Assembly (NCBI GenBank): GCA_905397405.1
Contig: CAJPVJ010000118.1
Span: 1 to 38,684, forward strand
Source of the DNA: Oppiella nova
Lineage: Eukaryota; Arthropoda; Arachnida; Sarcoptiformes; Oppiidae
DNA length: 38,684 nucleotides
Direction of reading: 5' to 3'
Shown one piece after another: positions 1 through 12,011 of the stretch. The notes under the pieces are model-generated. The model made no database searches, had not been told where the DNA came from, and saw only the letters and a list, made by a program, of their open reading frames with translations. The first letter of the stretch is position 1, and every line of letters begins with the position of its first letter. The translations under genes and the position numbers were made by a program.

Positions 1-638
1 GGATGGGAACTAATGATCACTTTCTCGAGGACGTAGAGGTCGACGGCTCGGTCTTCGGCTGATGTGGAGAACGAAGACAATCCGAAGTCTATAGGAATCA
101 ATAGGTTCTTCTTAGAGTTGATCATGAAGTTAGATGTGGTTAAGTCTCCATGAATGACACCACAATTGTGTATCCGAGCGATGGTTTGTCCCAAAGCCAC
201 CAACAACTCATCGATGGTCTCATCTGTTTGTCCATCACTCAGATATTGGCAGACATTCACCGAGTCTTCAATTCTGGTCATAATTATGTTGTTTTGGTCG
301 ACAAACAGAATGGACGGCAGGAGTGGACCTAATTCTGGTGACTTGTCCTTAATCTTGGCGATGGCGCGCACTTCAGCCCTAATCCTCTCTTTAGTGATTT
401 TGGTGTTTAATTCAGTGATCCTATAGTTCTTGACGAACCTCTCCTTCTTGACCACAGATAAGCCATTATAAGAGCCCAACCAAAGCCGACACTCAGCGCC
501 ACGGAATCCAATCGTCCACTCGTTGCCATCGGTGTGACCGTTCTTATCGGTGGTACCGGTGCTGCCGGTGCTATCGGTGGTACCGGTGCTGCCGGTGCTA
601 TCGGTGCTACCGGTGCTGCCGGCCCTCTCATCACCCAT
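1..638 (-). CDS. TP53RK: TP53-regulating kinase / Bud32 (KEOPS complex kinase), 3' part off the window
   Basis: Small atypical kinase/ATPase of the KEOPS complex, which makes the t6A37 modification of tRNA. One open frame runs from ATG at 638 to the left edge, giving 212 residues. The signature HGDLTTSN catalytic loop is at residues 163-170 and the metal-binding DFG at 184-186. A VVKK stretch near residue 64 carries the likely ATP lysine. The PRPK-typical DLYVLEKVIISSH ends the visible part. The C-terminal basic tail lies outside the window. Residues 6-31 are a Gly/Ser/Thr/Asp repeat absent from the human protein and encoded by a minisatellite. The gene is divergent from Gemin5, with 287 bp between start codons. 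Identification is by motif recognition and is strong; the exact start is less certain because the repeat precedes the conserved domain. Confidence 0.93.
   Translation of the reverse strand, partial: MGDERAGSTGSTDSTGSTGTTDSTGSTGTTDKNGHTDGNEWTIGFRGAECRLWLGSYNGLSVVKKERFVKNYRITELNTKITKERIRAEVRAIAKIKDKSPELGPLLPSILFVDQNNIIMTRIEDSVNVCQYLSDGQTDETIDELLVALGQTIARIHNCGVIHGDLTTSNFMINSKKNLLIPIDFGLSSFSTSAEDRAVDLYVLEKVIISSH
542..625. repeat. GC-rich minisatellite inside the TP53RK N-terminus
   Basis: Short units of the type accggtgctgcc / accggtgctatc alternate for about 80 bp. On the minus strand they encode a run of G-S-T, D-S-T and G-T-T triplets. All units keep a multiple of three, so the array stays in frame. 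Confidence 0.8.
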
Positions 639-925
639 TGTCTCACTTATTATAGCTAATTGTGTTTCACTTGAAAACTACTTCACATTCAGACTGTTTG
701 ACAGACAATCAAAACAGACATCCATTCAAAACCAATTCAAATAACACTTATGTAATGCTGTCGAAGAAACAGTACTTTTATATAATAAACAGTCGGCTGT
801 TTAGACACTAAACTGTAGAGACAAAAGGGTCTGAAGTGAGAACACGTGCTTTTATTTACAAAGTGTTTGAATTGTTTGGCAAACGTTGGGTCACTCAGTG
901 ATCACAGTCTGTGAGTGACATTGCA
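639..925. promoter_or_regulatory. Shared promoter region, TP53RK (-) / Gemin5 (+)
   Basis: This 287-bp gap separates two divergent start codons and holds no other gene. It includes both 5' leaders. I see no clear TATA box at a fixed distance; a tatataa-like stretch lies near 777. The shared role is inferred from layout only. Confidence 0.5.
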
Positions 926-3900
926 ATGAGTGGTCCATCGGAACAGATGGCCAAAGAAGTAATGGCAATGAATGTGGAGTACTCTTTGGCCCCGTTCTGC
1001 AATTGGTTCCTCCCGTCGTGTCTGGACATGTGGTCCTCAGGTGATGGCCATCGGGTGTTGTGTTCATACGGCGCCCGGTCTATGGTTTGTCTGTTCAGTC
1101 TCACGGACTCCAAAGCCATCCGAAGTCACGATTGTCTCAATGTCTTCAACACCAATAAGTCGATCATTTCGTGCAATAAGTTCAACAGAAATGCGCGAAA
1201 GCCTTACCTCTTCATCGGTTCCAACGAAGGCGAGGCCGCGCTTCTCGACTGCGATACCAATGAATTGATTTACCCGAAGATAGAGTTAAATGATTTGAAT
1301 TTACCGTCGAAGAAGATACTGTCGGCCGACTGGTCGCATGTCAACGACAACTCTGTTGTCTATTATTGCATCCATTCTGTTATTATCAGTTGGAATACCA
1401 CCACACAGACCACCAGTAGATTAATGATTGGTGACAATTACCACAACACAATTGCCATCTCTTGCATCGTATCGACCAGTTGTGGTCAACAGAAGTTAGC
1501 CATCGGGTCAGTCATCCATGTCTTGTGATTTGATGATATACTCATTACTTGCTTATTCTTCCAGATATATGAATGGAGACATAATTATCGTATACTTGAA
1601 TGGTATGTCTTCACAGCTCATAGAGGAGACTCTTAGCGGTCATAACGATGACATCTGTTCCCTATCGTTCGGGTGGTCTAAAGGCCAATACGAAGAGGGA
1701 ATCTTAGGGTCAATATCTCGCGATGGGTTCGTCAAAGTGTGGGATGTGTTCAACAAGAATAACATCGCAGACATTAAATTGGATGCAAACAAAGCTAAGA
1801 ATAAGAACTGGTTCTCACTGGCGGTCATCCCTAACAGCGGTTCCAATAAGTTTGAAATACTGATCGGTTCCGGAGGGGGAGATTTGCTTTGCATTGAAAT
1901 CCCAAACAAACCCCCGGACAGCAAAATACGTGTCCATAAACCCATGAGTTTCTATAAAAACAAATCTTCGTCTCATTCTTCAGTAGTGTTTAGCATCGCT
2001 GTTGACATGAAGACAATGCTGGCGCTCACCTCTTCTCTTGACCACCAAATACTTGTATGGGATCTGAAAGAGCGGCGAACTGTTTCGTGTTTGAATACAT
2101 TTAGTTATGGAGTGCACGACATCTCGGTGTCACCCATTGATCCCATGCGAGTGGCCATTGGTATTGGCGAAGGCTTTCATGTCATCAAATTTGATGACCA
2201 ATTGAATGCTGGAAACCAACGGAGATTTTCGCCACCATTTAAGTCGAAAGATACGAAGACTTTAGCCATTGTATGGCACCCGGAATATGAGAATCGTTTG
2301 GCATACGGCACGTCCAATGGAGATATCATGGTTCTGGACGTGAATTCAAATCAGAAAAGTCCGCGATATGTCACTAAAAAGCCACTCAAAGACAGCACTA
2401 AAATCTATTGTCTTGTTTGGGGGCCATCTCTGGAAGGAAGCGATGAATCGACGCTCTATTGTGTCCATCAAAGCGGGAAAATGTATTTGCATTACATCTC
2501 CAGTAATAGGATAATTGAATTCACGGATTACGTGAATGAAGAGATTAAACGAACGGAACTGATGTGGAAAACAAATTATAAACACTTAAGTATTGGTAAC
2601 GATAACGGATCCGTTGATGTATTTGAATTAGAAAATAACAAATTAGAGTTAAAACTGAGGATATATTCATTCAAGAGAGCGATTCTCTGTATTAAATGGA
2701 ATTCAAACAAAGACGAAGAGACGTCCAACTGGTTGGCCATCAGTTCATACGATAATAACATACATTGCTATTCACTGCATAACTATTTAAATTGTGTAGA
2801 CATTGAAACCGACAAGACTTCTGTTCCCAATGTCTCAAAACCCAATTATCTATTGAAAGGACATTCCGATAGGATTTCATCGATGAGTTGGTGTCCATTC
2901 GATGCAAACAAATTGGTTTCCGTGTCCTATGATAAGAGTGCCCTCATATGGGATGTGTTGAGAGAGACGCCATTAATGAGATTCAATGGTCACCGAGGAA
3001 TACTCTATTCAGTGGTTTGGAGTGCTTTCGATGAGGACCTCATTTACAGTGGCGGCGAAGATAATTATTTCCACGCGTGGCGTCCCTCTAAACAAGTGAC
3101 TGCTTTTAACCAAAGATTGTCTCCCAAAGGAGACAATGAATGGCCGCATCTTGAAGTACGCGAAGCTGTTAAAGAAAGCAACGGAAGTAATGAGAAGTGT
3201 GTGGAGACTGTGTTGAAAGAGTGTGTAAATCGAGTGGTTTATGAAGCGAATGGAGTGAATGGCGGCAAAGGAGGACACAAACCAAAGAAGAAGAAAGTGA
3301 ATAAAGAACTGAAGAAATGTTCGATATTTCCATTGAGTAATTGTATTGAAAACAGTTCCACTAAATTCCAGAAACTAGAGGACATCGAAGCCCTGTTCAA
3401 CAAAACTCAAGGAAATGACATATCAGATGAAAATGGAGAGAGGATTCTGTTGTACGGCAGTTGCGATGATATTAAAGAGTTTGTCAGAAGTGAGGCCTCG
3501 AATCATGTAAATCATGGAAACGATGAACAGAGAGATATTGTAAACCTGTTCTTCGATATTAAGTCTGCAATTGAAGAGTCGATCGAAAGAAAGGAAACGA
3601 ACCCTTATTTGGTATCGCTTTCGATATACTCCTCAAGAAATCACTGGAAAGAGTCGTGTGAACTAATGGCAAAGCATTTACTCGATTCAGAGTTTGAGAT
3701 GCAATCGTATAAAATGTATAGCATTGAGATGTCGGCCATTCTCCTGGTTTCCCAAAACCATGTGAGAGAAGCCATTGATTTGTTGTTATCCAACCATTTA
3801 TTCCGCGAGGCATTGATTGTCACGAAAACCAGGTATGAGAGCGAAGAAGTGGTTCGACATGTTATGACTCAATGGGCGACATATCGTAAGAATAGCGGCG

Positions 3901-4028
3901 ACTTTGAAGGGGCGGCCAAATGCCTGACAGCTGTCGGTATGTTTTCAGAGGCCGCAGATCTGCTCGAGACTAGGAATGACCAGCAGTTCAATCACACCAT
4001 TTGCTTGTTAAAGTCTGTCAACAAGTAA
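926..4028 (+). CDS. GEMIN5: Gemin5, SMN-complex snRNA-binding WD40 protein, C-terminally short
   Basis: Gemin5 recognises the Sm site and cap of pre-snRNAs and delivers them to the SMN complex. Exons are 926-1506 and 1565-4028, joined by a 58-bp intron (GT at 1507, AG at 1563-1564), giving 1014 residues. The product shows many WD repeats forming the two N-terminal propellers, with motifs such as VKVWDV, ILVWDL and SALIWDVLRE. Next come a KPKKKKVNKELKK basic linker and a helical TPR-like region that includes LLLSNHLFREALIVTKTR, close to the human LLKSNHFYREAIAIAKAR. The protein stops soon after. Human Gemin5 is about 1500 residues, so the distal RNA-binding and ribosome-binding part is missing. 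Frames upstream start with GTG; ATG 926 is the first in-frame ATG. Poly(A)-type AATAAA signals follow near 4100. Confidence 0.93.
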
Positions 4029-4436
4029 ATGCTTAAAACATGTCTTATTTGATATTTCATTTAATTCGAGTTATATATAAAAATTAATAATGTATTCAAA
4101 ATAAAAAATAAAATTATGTTTTAAGTACTGTATTACAATGTCATGGCCATAGTCCTGTCCCTGTCATTCACCCCAATATATTGTCTAAATTGGGGTAATG
4201 CCTTAACAAGGTCGTAAACAAGTGAATAGTTTTTAAGTAGATATTTTGTTTGTTGCTTAAATCAAACACTTGAGCAGTTTAGGGAAACTATTTGTGTTTT
4301 AAAGTGATGATCCGCTAAACAAATAAAAACTTCACACAAATCTGTGAAAATTATGTTATTTGTACACAAACTCGATTGTCAGCCTTATATAACCTGACAT
4401 TCAAATTATTAAGTCATTTGCGATAATATTCTCGAT
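4029..4436. other. AT-rich intergenic gap with Gemin5 poly(A) signals
   Basis: About 400 bp with clustered AATAAA hexamers near 4097-4112, serving as the likely Gemin5 3' end. The rest is presumably 5' flank of the CUB gene. No gene, RNA or repeat family was recognised. Confidence 0.6.
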
Positions 4437-6097
4437 ATGTATTGTCTATCAGTTTTATGTTTCATATTCGTTATAAAGAGCACTGGAGGCCAGTTATTCC
4501 GACCCGGATTAGAGCCCCAGAGCAGTGAGTTTTCAATGTTTTCTCATTTTGCAAATAAAGCTTTAATTTGAGGAATTTTTAATATAATTAAAATATAGTT
4601 ATAAATTCATTCCTAACGCCTGTACTCTACAACGTGAGGAGTGAATGTGTGGCCACCGCTGACAACAGAATCGGCTTATGTATGCCAAAGGCTGCCTGTA
4701 TTAGGTAGGGTATGATTTTGTGCTCTTATATTGAGACAATTATAATTGATTGAAAAATTCATAAAATAAAGTTCTGGTGGATATGTGGCCAATACATGCA
4801 ATTTTGTGCTCTCGTGTTGTGTCTGTAAGCAAATTCTTGAAATGAGTTCATATCATATATATCTTGAGCTATCGATTGTGCCGTTGAAATGCAGATCAGG
4901 GGACGTGTCGATCAGTAATCACAGCCAACGAGACATACTTCGTGTCCCCGCAATACCCTATGCTTCACAGCGAGCGTCTCGACCCTCCGTATTGTATATT
5001 CACATTACAGCGAAACCCACTGATCATCAAATGGCCCGTCTGTCAGGTGAGGCTCGACTTCGATGAGTTCAGTCTCGCGCCGCCAATCAACGGCACCTGT
5101 AATAACGGAGTCACCGATTCATTCATTGTCTCCGGTGCCACTAATTTCAATCAGTCAGGACTTCCAGGTGAAGGACTTTGTGGAGAGCTAACGGGTCAGC
5201 ACAGTATGTAATCGTAAGGATATCTGTTTATTGCAAACGTTAATGAATTTACTATAATTCAGTCTATTTGGATGTGGATCCCAAGACCACCGAAGACCCG
5301 CTTCTGTTAATTGTAAATACGGCTAATGAACAGATGTATAACCGGAAGTGGAGTATTCGAGTGCAACAGATCCCATGTCAGTCACCCTTCAGAGGTATTT
5401 ATAGAGTAAACAATTCTCTATAAAACAAATATTGAATTTATTCTTAATATGACAGCGCCTTCCGGTTCTCTGCAATACTACACGACCCCAACCGGGACTA
5501 TTGAAAGTCTTAATTTTAGAGGTATAGGCAAAGCCACCCCAATTTTATTACCCGGACAAGTATTCGCTCCGTTGGCATTCCCCGGTGCCTTCCAACAGTT
5601 CAATCTATTTCCGTCCCCAAACTATTACAATAACATGAATTATGGCATAAGTATCGCAAAAGCACCAAAAATGTGTGGAATCAAGTGGACGGCTATGACC
5701 ATGGATTTTGGCGGTAGAAATAGAGACATTTCCGGCACTGAACTCAATTGTGTCCGACAGGACATCATTGAAGACATCGGAGACTATCTCACAATACCCG
5801 CCAGTTCTCTGAACGGCAAGAATCTACTCGTTAACAGATATTGCGGCCAACGATTGAGCCCTCAATTGGCCCCTCAAGGCTCGGGTATCAATGAGGATGT
5901 CGTTTGTATGTATTATTAAAGTTTTCAACGAAAATAATTTTAACACAAAATTATTGTTACATTTTAAAGCCTATATGAAGCCCTTCCAACTGCTGGTACA
6001 CTCGGATAGTAGGCCTCAGAATCCTGAAGTGGCCACACCTGACATCTTAACTGAACAAAAAGGATTTCAATTACGTTATGAACAAATCCCATGTTAG
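4437..6097 (+). CDS. Secreted CUB-domain protein of arthropod type, seven exons
   Basis: Exons are 4437-4524, 4599-4704, 4772-4824, 4895-5203, 5263-5394, 5456-5905 and 5970-6097. All junctions are GT-AG and in phase, giving 421 residues. Residues 1-19 form a signal peptide. A small Cys module follows (SECVATADNRIGLCMPKAAC, then TCNFVLSCC), which resembles N-terminal disulfide modules of arthropod secreted proteins. Then come two CUB-like halves, with CQVRLDFDEFSLAPP, LCGELTGQHS and WSIRVQQIPC in the first and GSLQYYTTPTGTIESLN, MCGIKWTAM and NRYCGQRLSP in the second. The protein ends LRYEQIPC, the usual last beta strand and cysteine of this family. No membrane segment or protease domain is visible. 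It belongs to a lineage-expanded, poorly characterised family of extracellular proteins; the biological role is unknown. Confidence 0.85.
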
Positions 6098-6563
6098 CCA
6101 TCGGTTTGGTTGTATTGATTAAGAGTTTATTAAAAATTTTATATTCATATAAACCGATTGCACAAAACAATATTAATTTATTAAAAGTAGACATTGGATT
6201 TATATATCAAGAATATTATACTGTACTTTGTATTACAAAATTATAAAACATGATTTTAAACATGGATTAAATTAAATTATTAAATAGTTTAACTATTATG
6301 ACTCATATTGTTTAAAAATAAATTAATGTCAATGTTTTTCCCATTAGTTTCATATACTTTAAATTTTTTGTTTTTAAATTATTTAAATAGAGAATAATTG
6401 ATCAATAAATCGATTGGAAACGTGCTATGAATTGAATAATAATCACTATAACGACGAGCTCTAAATCAAAACATAACTTTTATGCACAATATCTTAATTA
6501 TAAATGAAAATATTTGAATAAAACAAAGGAATCTGTTGTATATTTAACTAAAAGTGAGCGATA
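6098..6563. other. AT-rich intergenic gap
   Basis: About 470 bp of very AT-rich DNA between the CUB gene and OSCP1. Several AATAAA-like hexamers are present. I see no coding exon, RNA gene or repeat. Confidence 0.6.
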
Positions 6564-7893
6564 ATGTCGAGGGAAGCCTTTCCAGTGCTATACTTCAATC
6601 TCGGAGGAGAAATGATTTATATCGTAGAGCAGAGACTGACCGCTCAGAGTATAGACACTTCCAAAGCTGATAAGGGTTTGTATGCTTTTGTCTGTACGAG
6701 TGAATCAAACAGAATAACTCTTTTTGTCAAAAATGTTTAGTGATTATCGATATCTTCAATGCCATGTTTAATCCGGGTTTGATTAGCGAAGTATTCAAAA
6801 AGCAACAGCTCTTAAGCGTATATGCGATGAGACAAATGTTTGAGAAGTTGGCTCATTCTTCCATTATGAAACTCAATGACCAGTCTATGAACAAGGTAAT
6901 TGAGTCACTCAATTGAATCACTGTATTATAGTATAGTGACCCTAATGTTTAGCCAACATTGGTTAACAGTAATAAAATGTAATCAAATTACTGCTTTTAT
7001 AAAACAGTTATTTGATTTGATGGTAATGGTCACCAAATACCAGATAGTATTCTGCAATACACCACTCGATTTAATTCATATAACTCTAAACCATTTGGAA
7101 TCCATGTCCCGAATGGCAAGACTTGACAATACTCTCAAACTCATTGAGAGTTCCAAAGAAAAGTTTATAAACTATTATTTAGACATGAATTGGACTAAAC
7201 TTCAACACATTCGCCACACAATTCTCACATTCTTACAGGACATCCAGACAAGGGTTTCCATATTTCTTAGAGATGGCACACAAGAAAATGACGGAAAGTT
7301 TGTTATTAAGCCCGAAGGAGTTGTGTCGTGTGATTGTCAGATGCCGGGTGTTATCAAATACTTCAACCAAAACAATGAAGTCATAGAAGTGGACAATTTT
7401 GACCCTTTAGGTCAATATGTGGTCTCCACTGATAAGACATTTTTAGGACTTAATATGTAAATTGAATTAAATTTAATATTTGTCTTCAGGAACTAATTCT
7501 TGTTCTACCCTCAGATACACTAAAGAATATTCTCAGAATACTAAAGACTTGTCTGAAAAGCAGTCTAAAAGTATGGACCAAAATGACGATCAAATGTCTC
7601 ATTTACGCGAAACTAATGATTCAGCAAAACATGAATTGGATTTATTGGCAAAACTTATTGGCAGAGAAAAGCCAAATGAAACAGAAATTGAGTTTTGGCT
7701 AAATCTGGGACACGAAGAGCCCACACATGAGAAGACACGCGAGAATACAATCTCTCATTTGAATGAACTGAATATTAGTGAAGGAATACATAAGACTAAG
7801 AACTTAGAGAGTATTATCAATGATCTGGATATCAATGTTAACGATCAAAATAACTGCTCGGATAATGATTTCCTATCTCTAATGGATTCATAA
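6564..7893 (+). CDS. OSCP1: OSCP1 / NOR1 family protein
   Basis: Exons are 6564-6675, 6741-6895, 7008-7456 and 7515-7893, all GT-AG and in phase, giving 364 residues (human about 380). The N-terminus VLYFNLGGEMIYIVEQRLTA matches the family start. LAHSSIMKLNDQSMNKLFDL, the RVSIFLRDG motif and a GRFV-like KFVIKPEG segment follow. The C-terminus is acidic and ends DNDFLSLMDS. The last junction is decided by frame: the AG at 7488-7489 would give an immediate stop, while the AG at 7513-7514 after a pyrimidine tract gives LGLNIYTKEY, matching the human protein. OSCP1 has been linked to organic solute uptake, and later to ciliary and basal-body function; the role in this animal is inferred only from homology. 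AATAAA lies at 7907-7912. Confidence 0.92.
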
Positions 7894-8420
7894 GAATCGA
7901 TAACTAAATAAAAATTTTAATTAATGTGTGAATCAATTATTTTATTATGTATTATGTTGTCTGCTTTGTATCCAATTTTTCAAAACAATAAATATTAATG
8001 AGTATAATGAACAATGCAATAATATTATATTAATAAAGAACCTTGCACCACCTAACACTATGAATACCTCTACTTATTCTTGTCTATCAGAATCATACAG
8101 TATTTGCATTTGAATATCATTTTGTCTCAAAAGTTATTAAAAAGATATTGTGTATTACAGTCACAATCAGATGAAACTGTTGTCGGACTCAGACATCAAG
8201 TGACAATAACTGGTGACATACCATAAGTTGATCTGTGAGTTGGAACTGATAATCACCGGACACTCACATCAAAGACATGGGAAGTCTTTGGAAGAATTGA
8301 TGAATAATTGAATGCTTTGATTGCCATCTGTTAGGCCGTGATTGCACTCAACATATCATAGCATTTATGTCATCAGTGAGTGAAACGATAACCATCTGAA
8401 GACACACCAGAGACCAAGTG
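7894..8420. other. Intergenic gap, OSCP1 to SFT2D
   Basis: About 530 bp. The first part holds the OSCP1 poly(A) signal and AT-rich 3' flank. The second part (8150-8420) is less AT-rich and is presumably promoter and 5' leader of the SFT2 gene. Nothing else was recognised. Confidence 0.55.
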
Positions 8421-9764
<1,344 letters not shown>

Positions 9765-10119
9765 TTAATTAGAACAAATGCATTCATTATTAGCATTGCA
9801 TCGCCCATTCATTGCTCCCATTTGTCGACATATCTGCGAACATACCATGAGTTGGAGGACTTCCCGGAGTCCTGCCTTCGGTATCTTATTGACCAAACGA
9901 CACAAGTTTTGGAAATAACCTAAACATCAGTTGTATTATTAGACTTATACTACAAAACTCATACAATTAATAACCGATTGGGTTGGGAGAGGGGACACCC
10001 GATGGCAAAGTGGGTGTAATAGTGGTTGTGGGCGATGACACATCTTGTAAGGCATCTAAACACATCTCATTGACACTCAATACGATTATAACACTCAATA
10101 TAATGGACACGAATTTCAT
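9765..10119 (-). CDS. Secreted defensin-like (CS-alpha-beta) peptide, two exons
   Basis: Minus-strand exons are 10119-9975 and 9919-9765, with a 55-bp GT-AG intron (GT at 9974-9973, AG at 9921-9920), giving a 99-residue precursor. Exon 1 encodes a hydrophobic signal peptide (MKFVSIILSVIIVLSV) and a Thr/Pro/Ser-rich linker. Exon 2 encodes the Cys domain, with cysteines at 55, 75, 79, 89, 95 and 97. Spacing is C-x19-C-x3-C-x9-C-x5-C-x-C. The last five cysteines (CSQIC, NGRC, then CIC) fit insect and arachnid defensins exactly, including the Gly two before the fourth cysteine. The first loop, x19, is longer than the usual 5-16. The family is known for antimicrobial or channel-toxin activity; which applies here is not shown. 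The mature form probably starts after the linker or near exon 2. Confidence 0.75.
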
Positions 10120-12011
10120 TTTAGAAAACTTTTTGAAATATTTTTAGAAAAGTTCTTAAGTTTTGAACAAATAATGAATTTATTGTTTAATCTGTTTTCA
10201 CTGACTTTTATACTTTTATTTGACTTCATTTGTGACTTATTTGTCACAAATTGTATATAAAAATAAAAGAATTTTTATGGGAATTTATTATTAATGTTAA
10301 ATTTGTTTATTAACTTATTCAAATTGTTTATCTCATAAATAGACCAAATCTTATAACATATTAATTGAGTTGATATCTAAACAACCAAACCTATAATATG
10401 AGCAAGTATGTATTACAAATGCATCATTTCATTCGTCCTCAATATTCATATTTTGTTTTCACAGTTAACCACAAATTAAATATATAAATAATATAAAAGA
10501 ATAAATAATATAATAAATTATTTAAAATTATTACACAAATAAGTTTAATTTAATAATTAATAAATAAAAACAGGAAAAATTTCTGATATTTAATAAAAGT
10601 GACAAGTTAATAAATTCGATTGAAACTGTAACTGTGTTTTTCAAAAAAAAAATTAAATCAACTAGGTTAAAATAGTTTTGACTTAAATTAATCATAAAAT
10701 TGGCACAAATACAATAAACCTCTAATTCTGGAAATCAATATTTCCGATGCAATTAAATTGTCACTTAATTACATGAATCTTATTGTTTGACACCTTTACT
10801 GACAAATAAAATACATAAGAAGTATTGATTTTCAATTATTGAAGGTTTGTTGTACTAGATAAGTTTTGACAAATGATTTTTAAAATTGTAAAAATCATTC
10901 GAATCCTGTAGAGAACCCTGACACATTCATCCATGGCTAAGATAAACAAGTCTAAATATGTCAAATTTTGACTTTTATAAAAATTAGTTTTCTAGGAATG
11001 ACCTTGCGCATCATTTCCAAAAATCATAACTTGATTATCATTTATAGTTGTTGTGATCTCGATGATCCTGTCCAATATCAGTCCATTTTGAGCAGGGACC
11101 AGTGAGTTATATCAGCATGTTGGTTCCAAAAACCATGTTTCTCATAAAATTTTAATTGATCTAGGTCAACGATAACCCAGTCAAAATATTAGAAAACGTG
11201 TGTAATATTGGCAAAGCTTTTATAAATGTAACTATAGTTTACTGTATTGTCATTTTAATTTGCCTTGGCACGGTTTTGTAATTGAACTCAGTTACCATGT
11301 TAGATTTTTATACTATATTAGAGATCATTAGGATTATATAATCCCTTTTGGATATTTCATTCTAATACGATCAAGATAGTTTTCCAGTTATATTATAGTA
11401 TAGACGCACTAAATATTGCAATGCCTAAGACACCAATTCCTCCACAATTGCCAGTAAAACTAAATGGTGTCACAAATTGATTGAAATATTATTTTATTTG
11501 CAATTAATTGACTCAAAAAATTCATATTAAATATGCAAAATATGCAAATCCGGTGCCATAAGTATTTTACCGGCAATCAAAATCATACTTTTATAATATA
11601 ATGTAGGACTAAATCTGTTTCAAGTGGTGAATCAATGAACTCGTCGTCACTCCTATCCTCACACCACTTGCCCTCTAAGACTGTAAGCTCCAGAAGTACC
11701 GTAAGTTTCTAAAATGTCAGACACTGTCTCACAGTATAAGTTATTAGCATAAAATGTTTATTTATTGTAAAATTAAACTTTGGTCCCAAAAGCATAAATT
11801 TCTATATATTTAACAATTCATAAAATAAAGAATATATTCTACAAAACAATTCATTAGAAATGACTTGATTTTGATTTGAAGAGTTTGCCACAACGACTAG
11901 TCAATCAAAATATACATTTAAAACACTTAAACAAACTGCTAATCAGTATTAATAAAAATAAAAGATCACACAATCAGTCATATATTAACCAAAACTAATT
12001 GATAACAAATA
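10120..12011. other. Long AT-rich intergenic region
   Basis: About 1.9 kb without a supported gene. It contains the defensin-like gene's promoter side (10120 onward) and, at the far end, the 3' flank of SNX13. Composition is strongly AT-rich with short A and T runs. A short ATG-starting open stretch ending in a good donor (11635-11700) is noted separately as unsupported. Confidence 0.5.

Noticed and set aside
7928-8113. 61-codon open frame with a hydrophobic start after OSCP1.
   Set aside because: AT-driven codon content, no conserved motif, and it starts just after the OSCP1 poly(A) signal.
11635-11700. ATG-starting 22-codon open stretch ending in a good gtaagt donor, in the long gap before SNX13.
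   Set aside because: Low-complexity Ser-rich content and no downstream exon in phase was found; it may be chance or an unrelated first exon.
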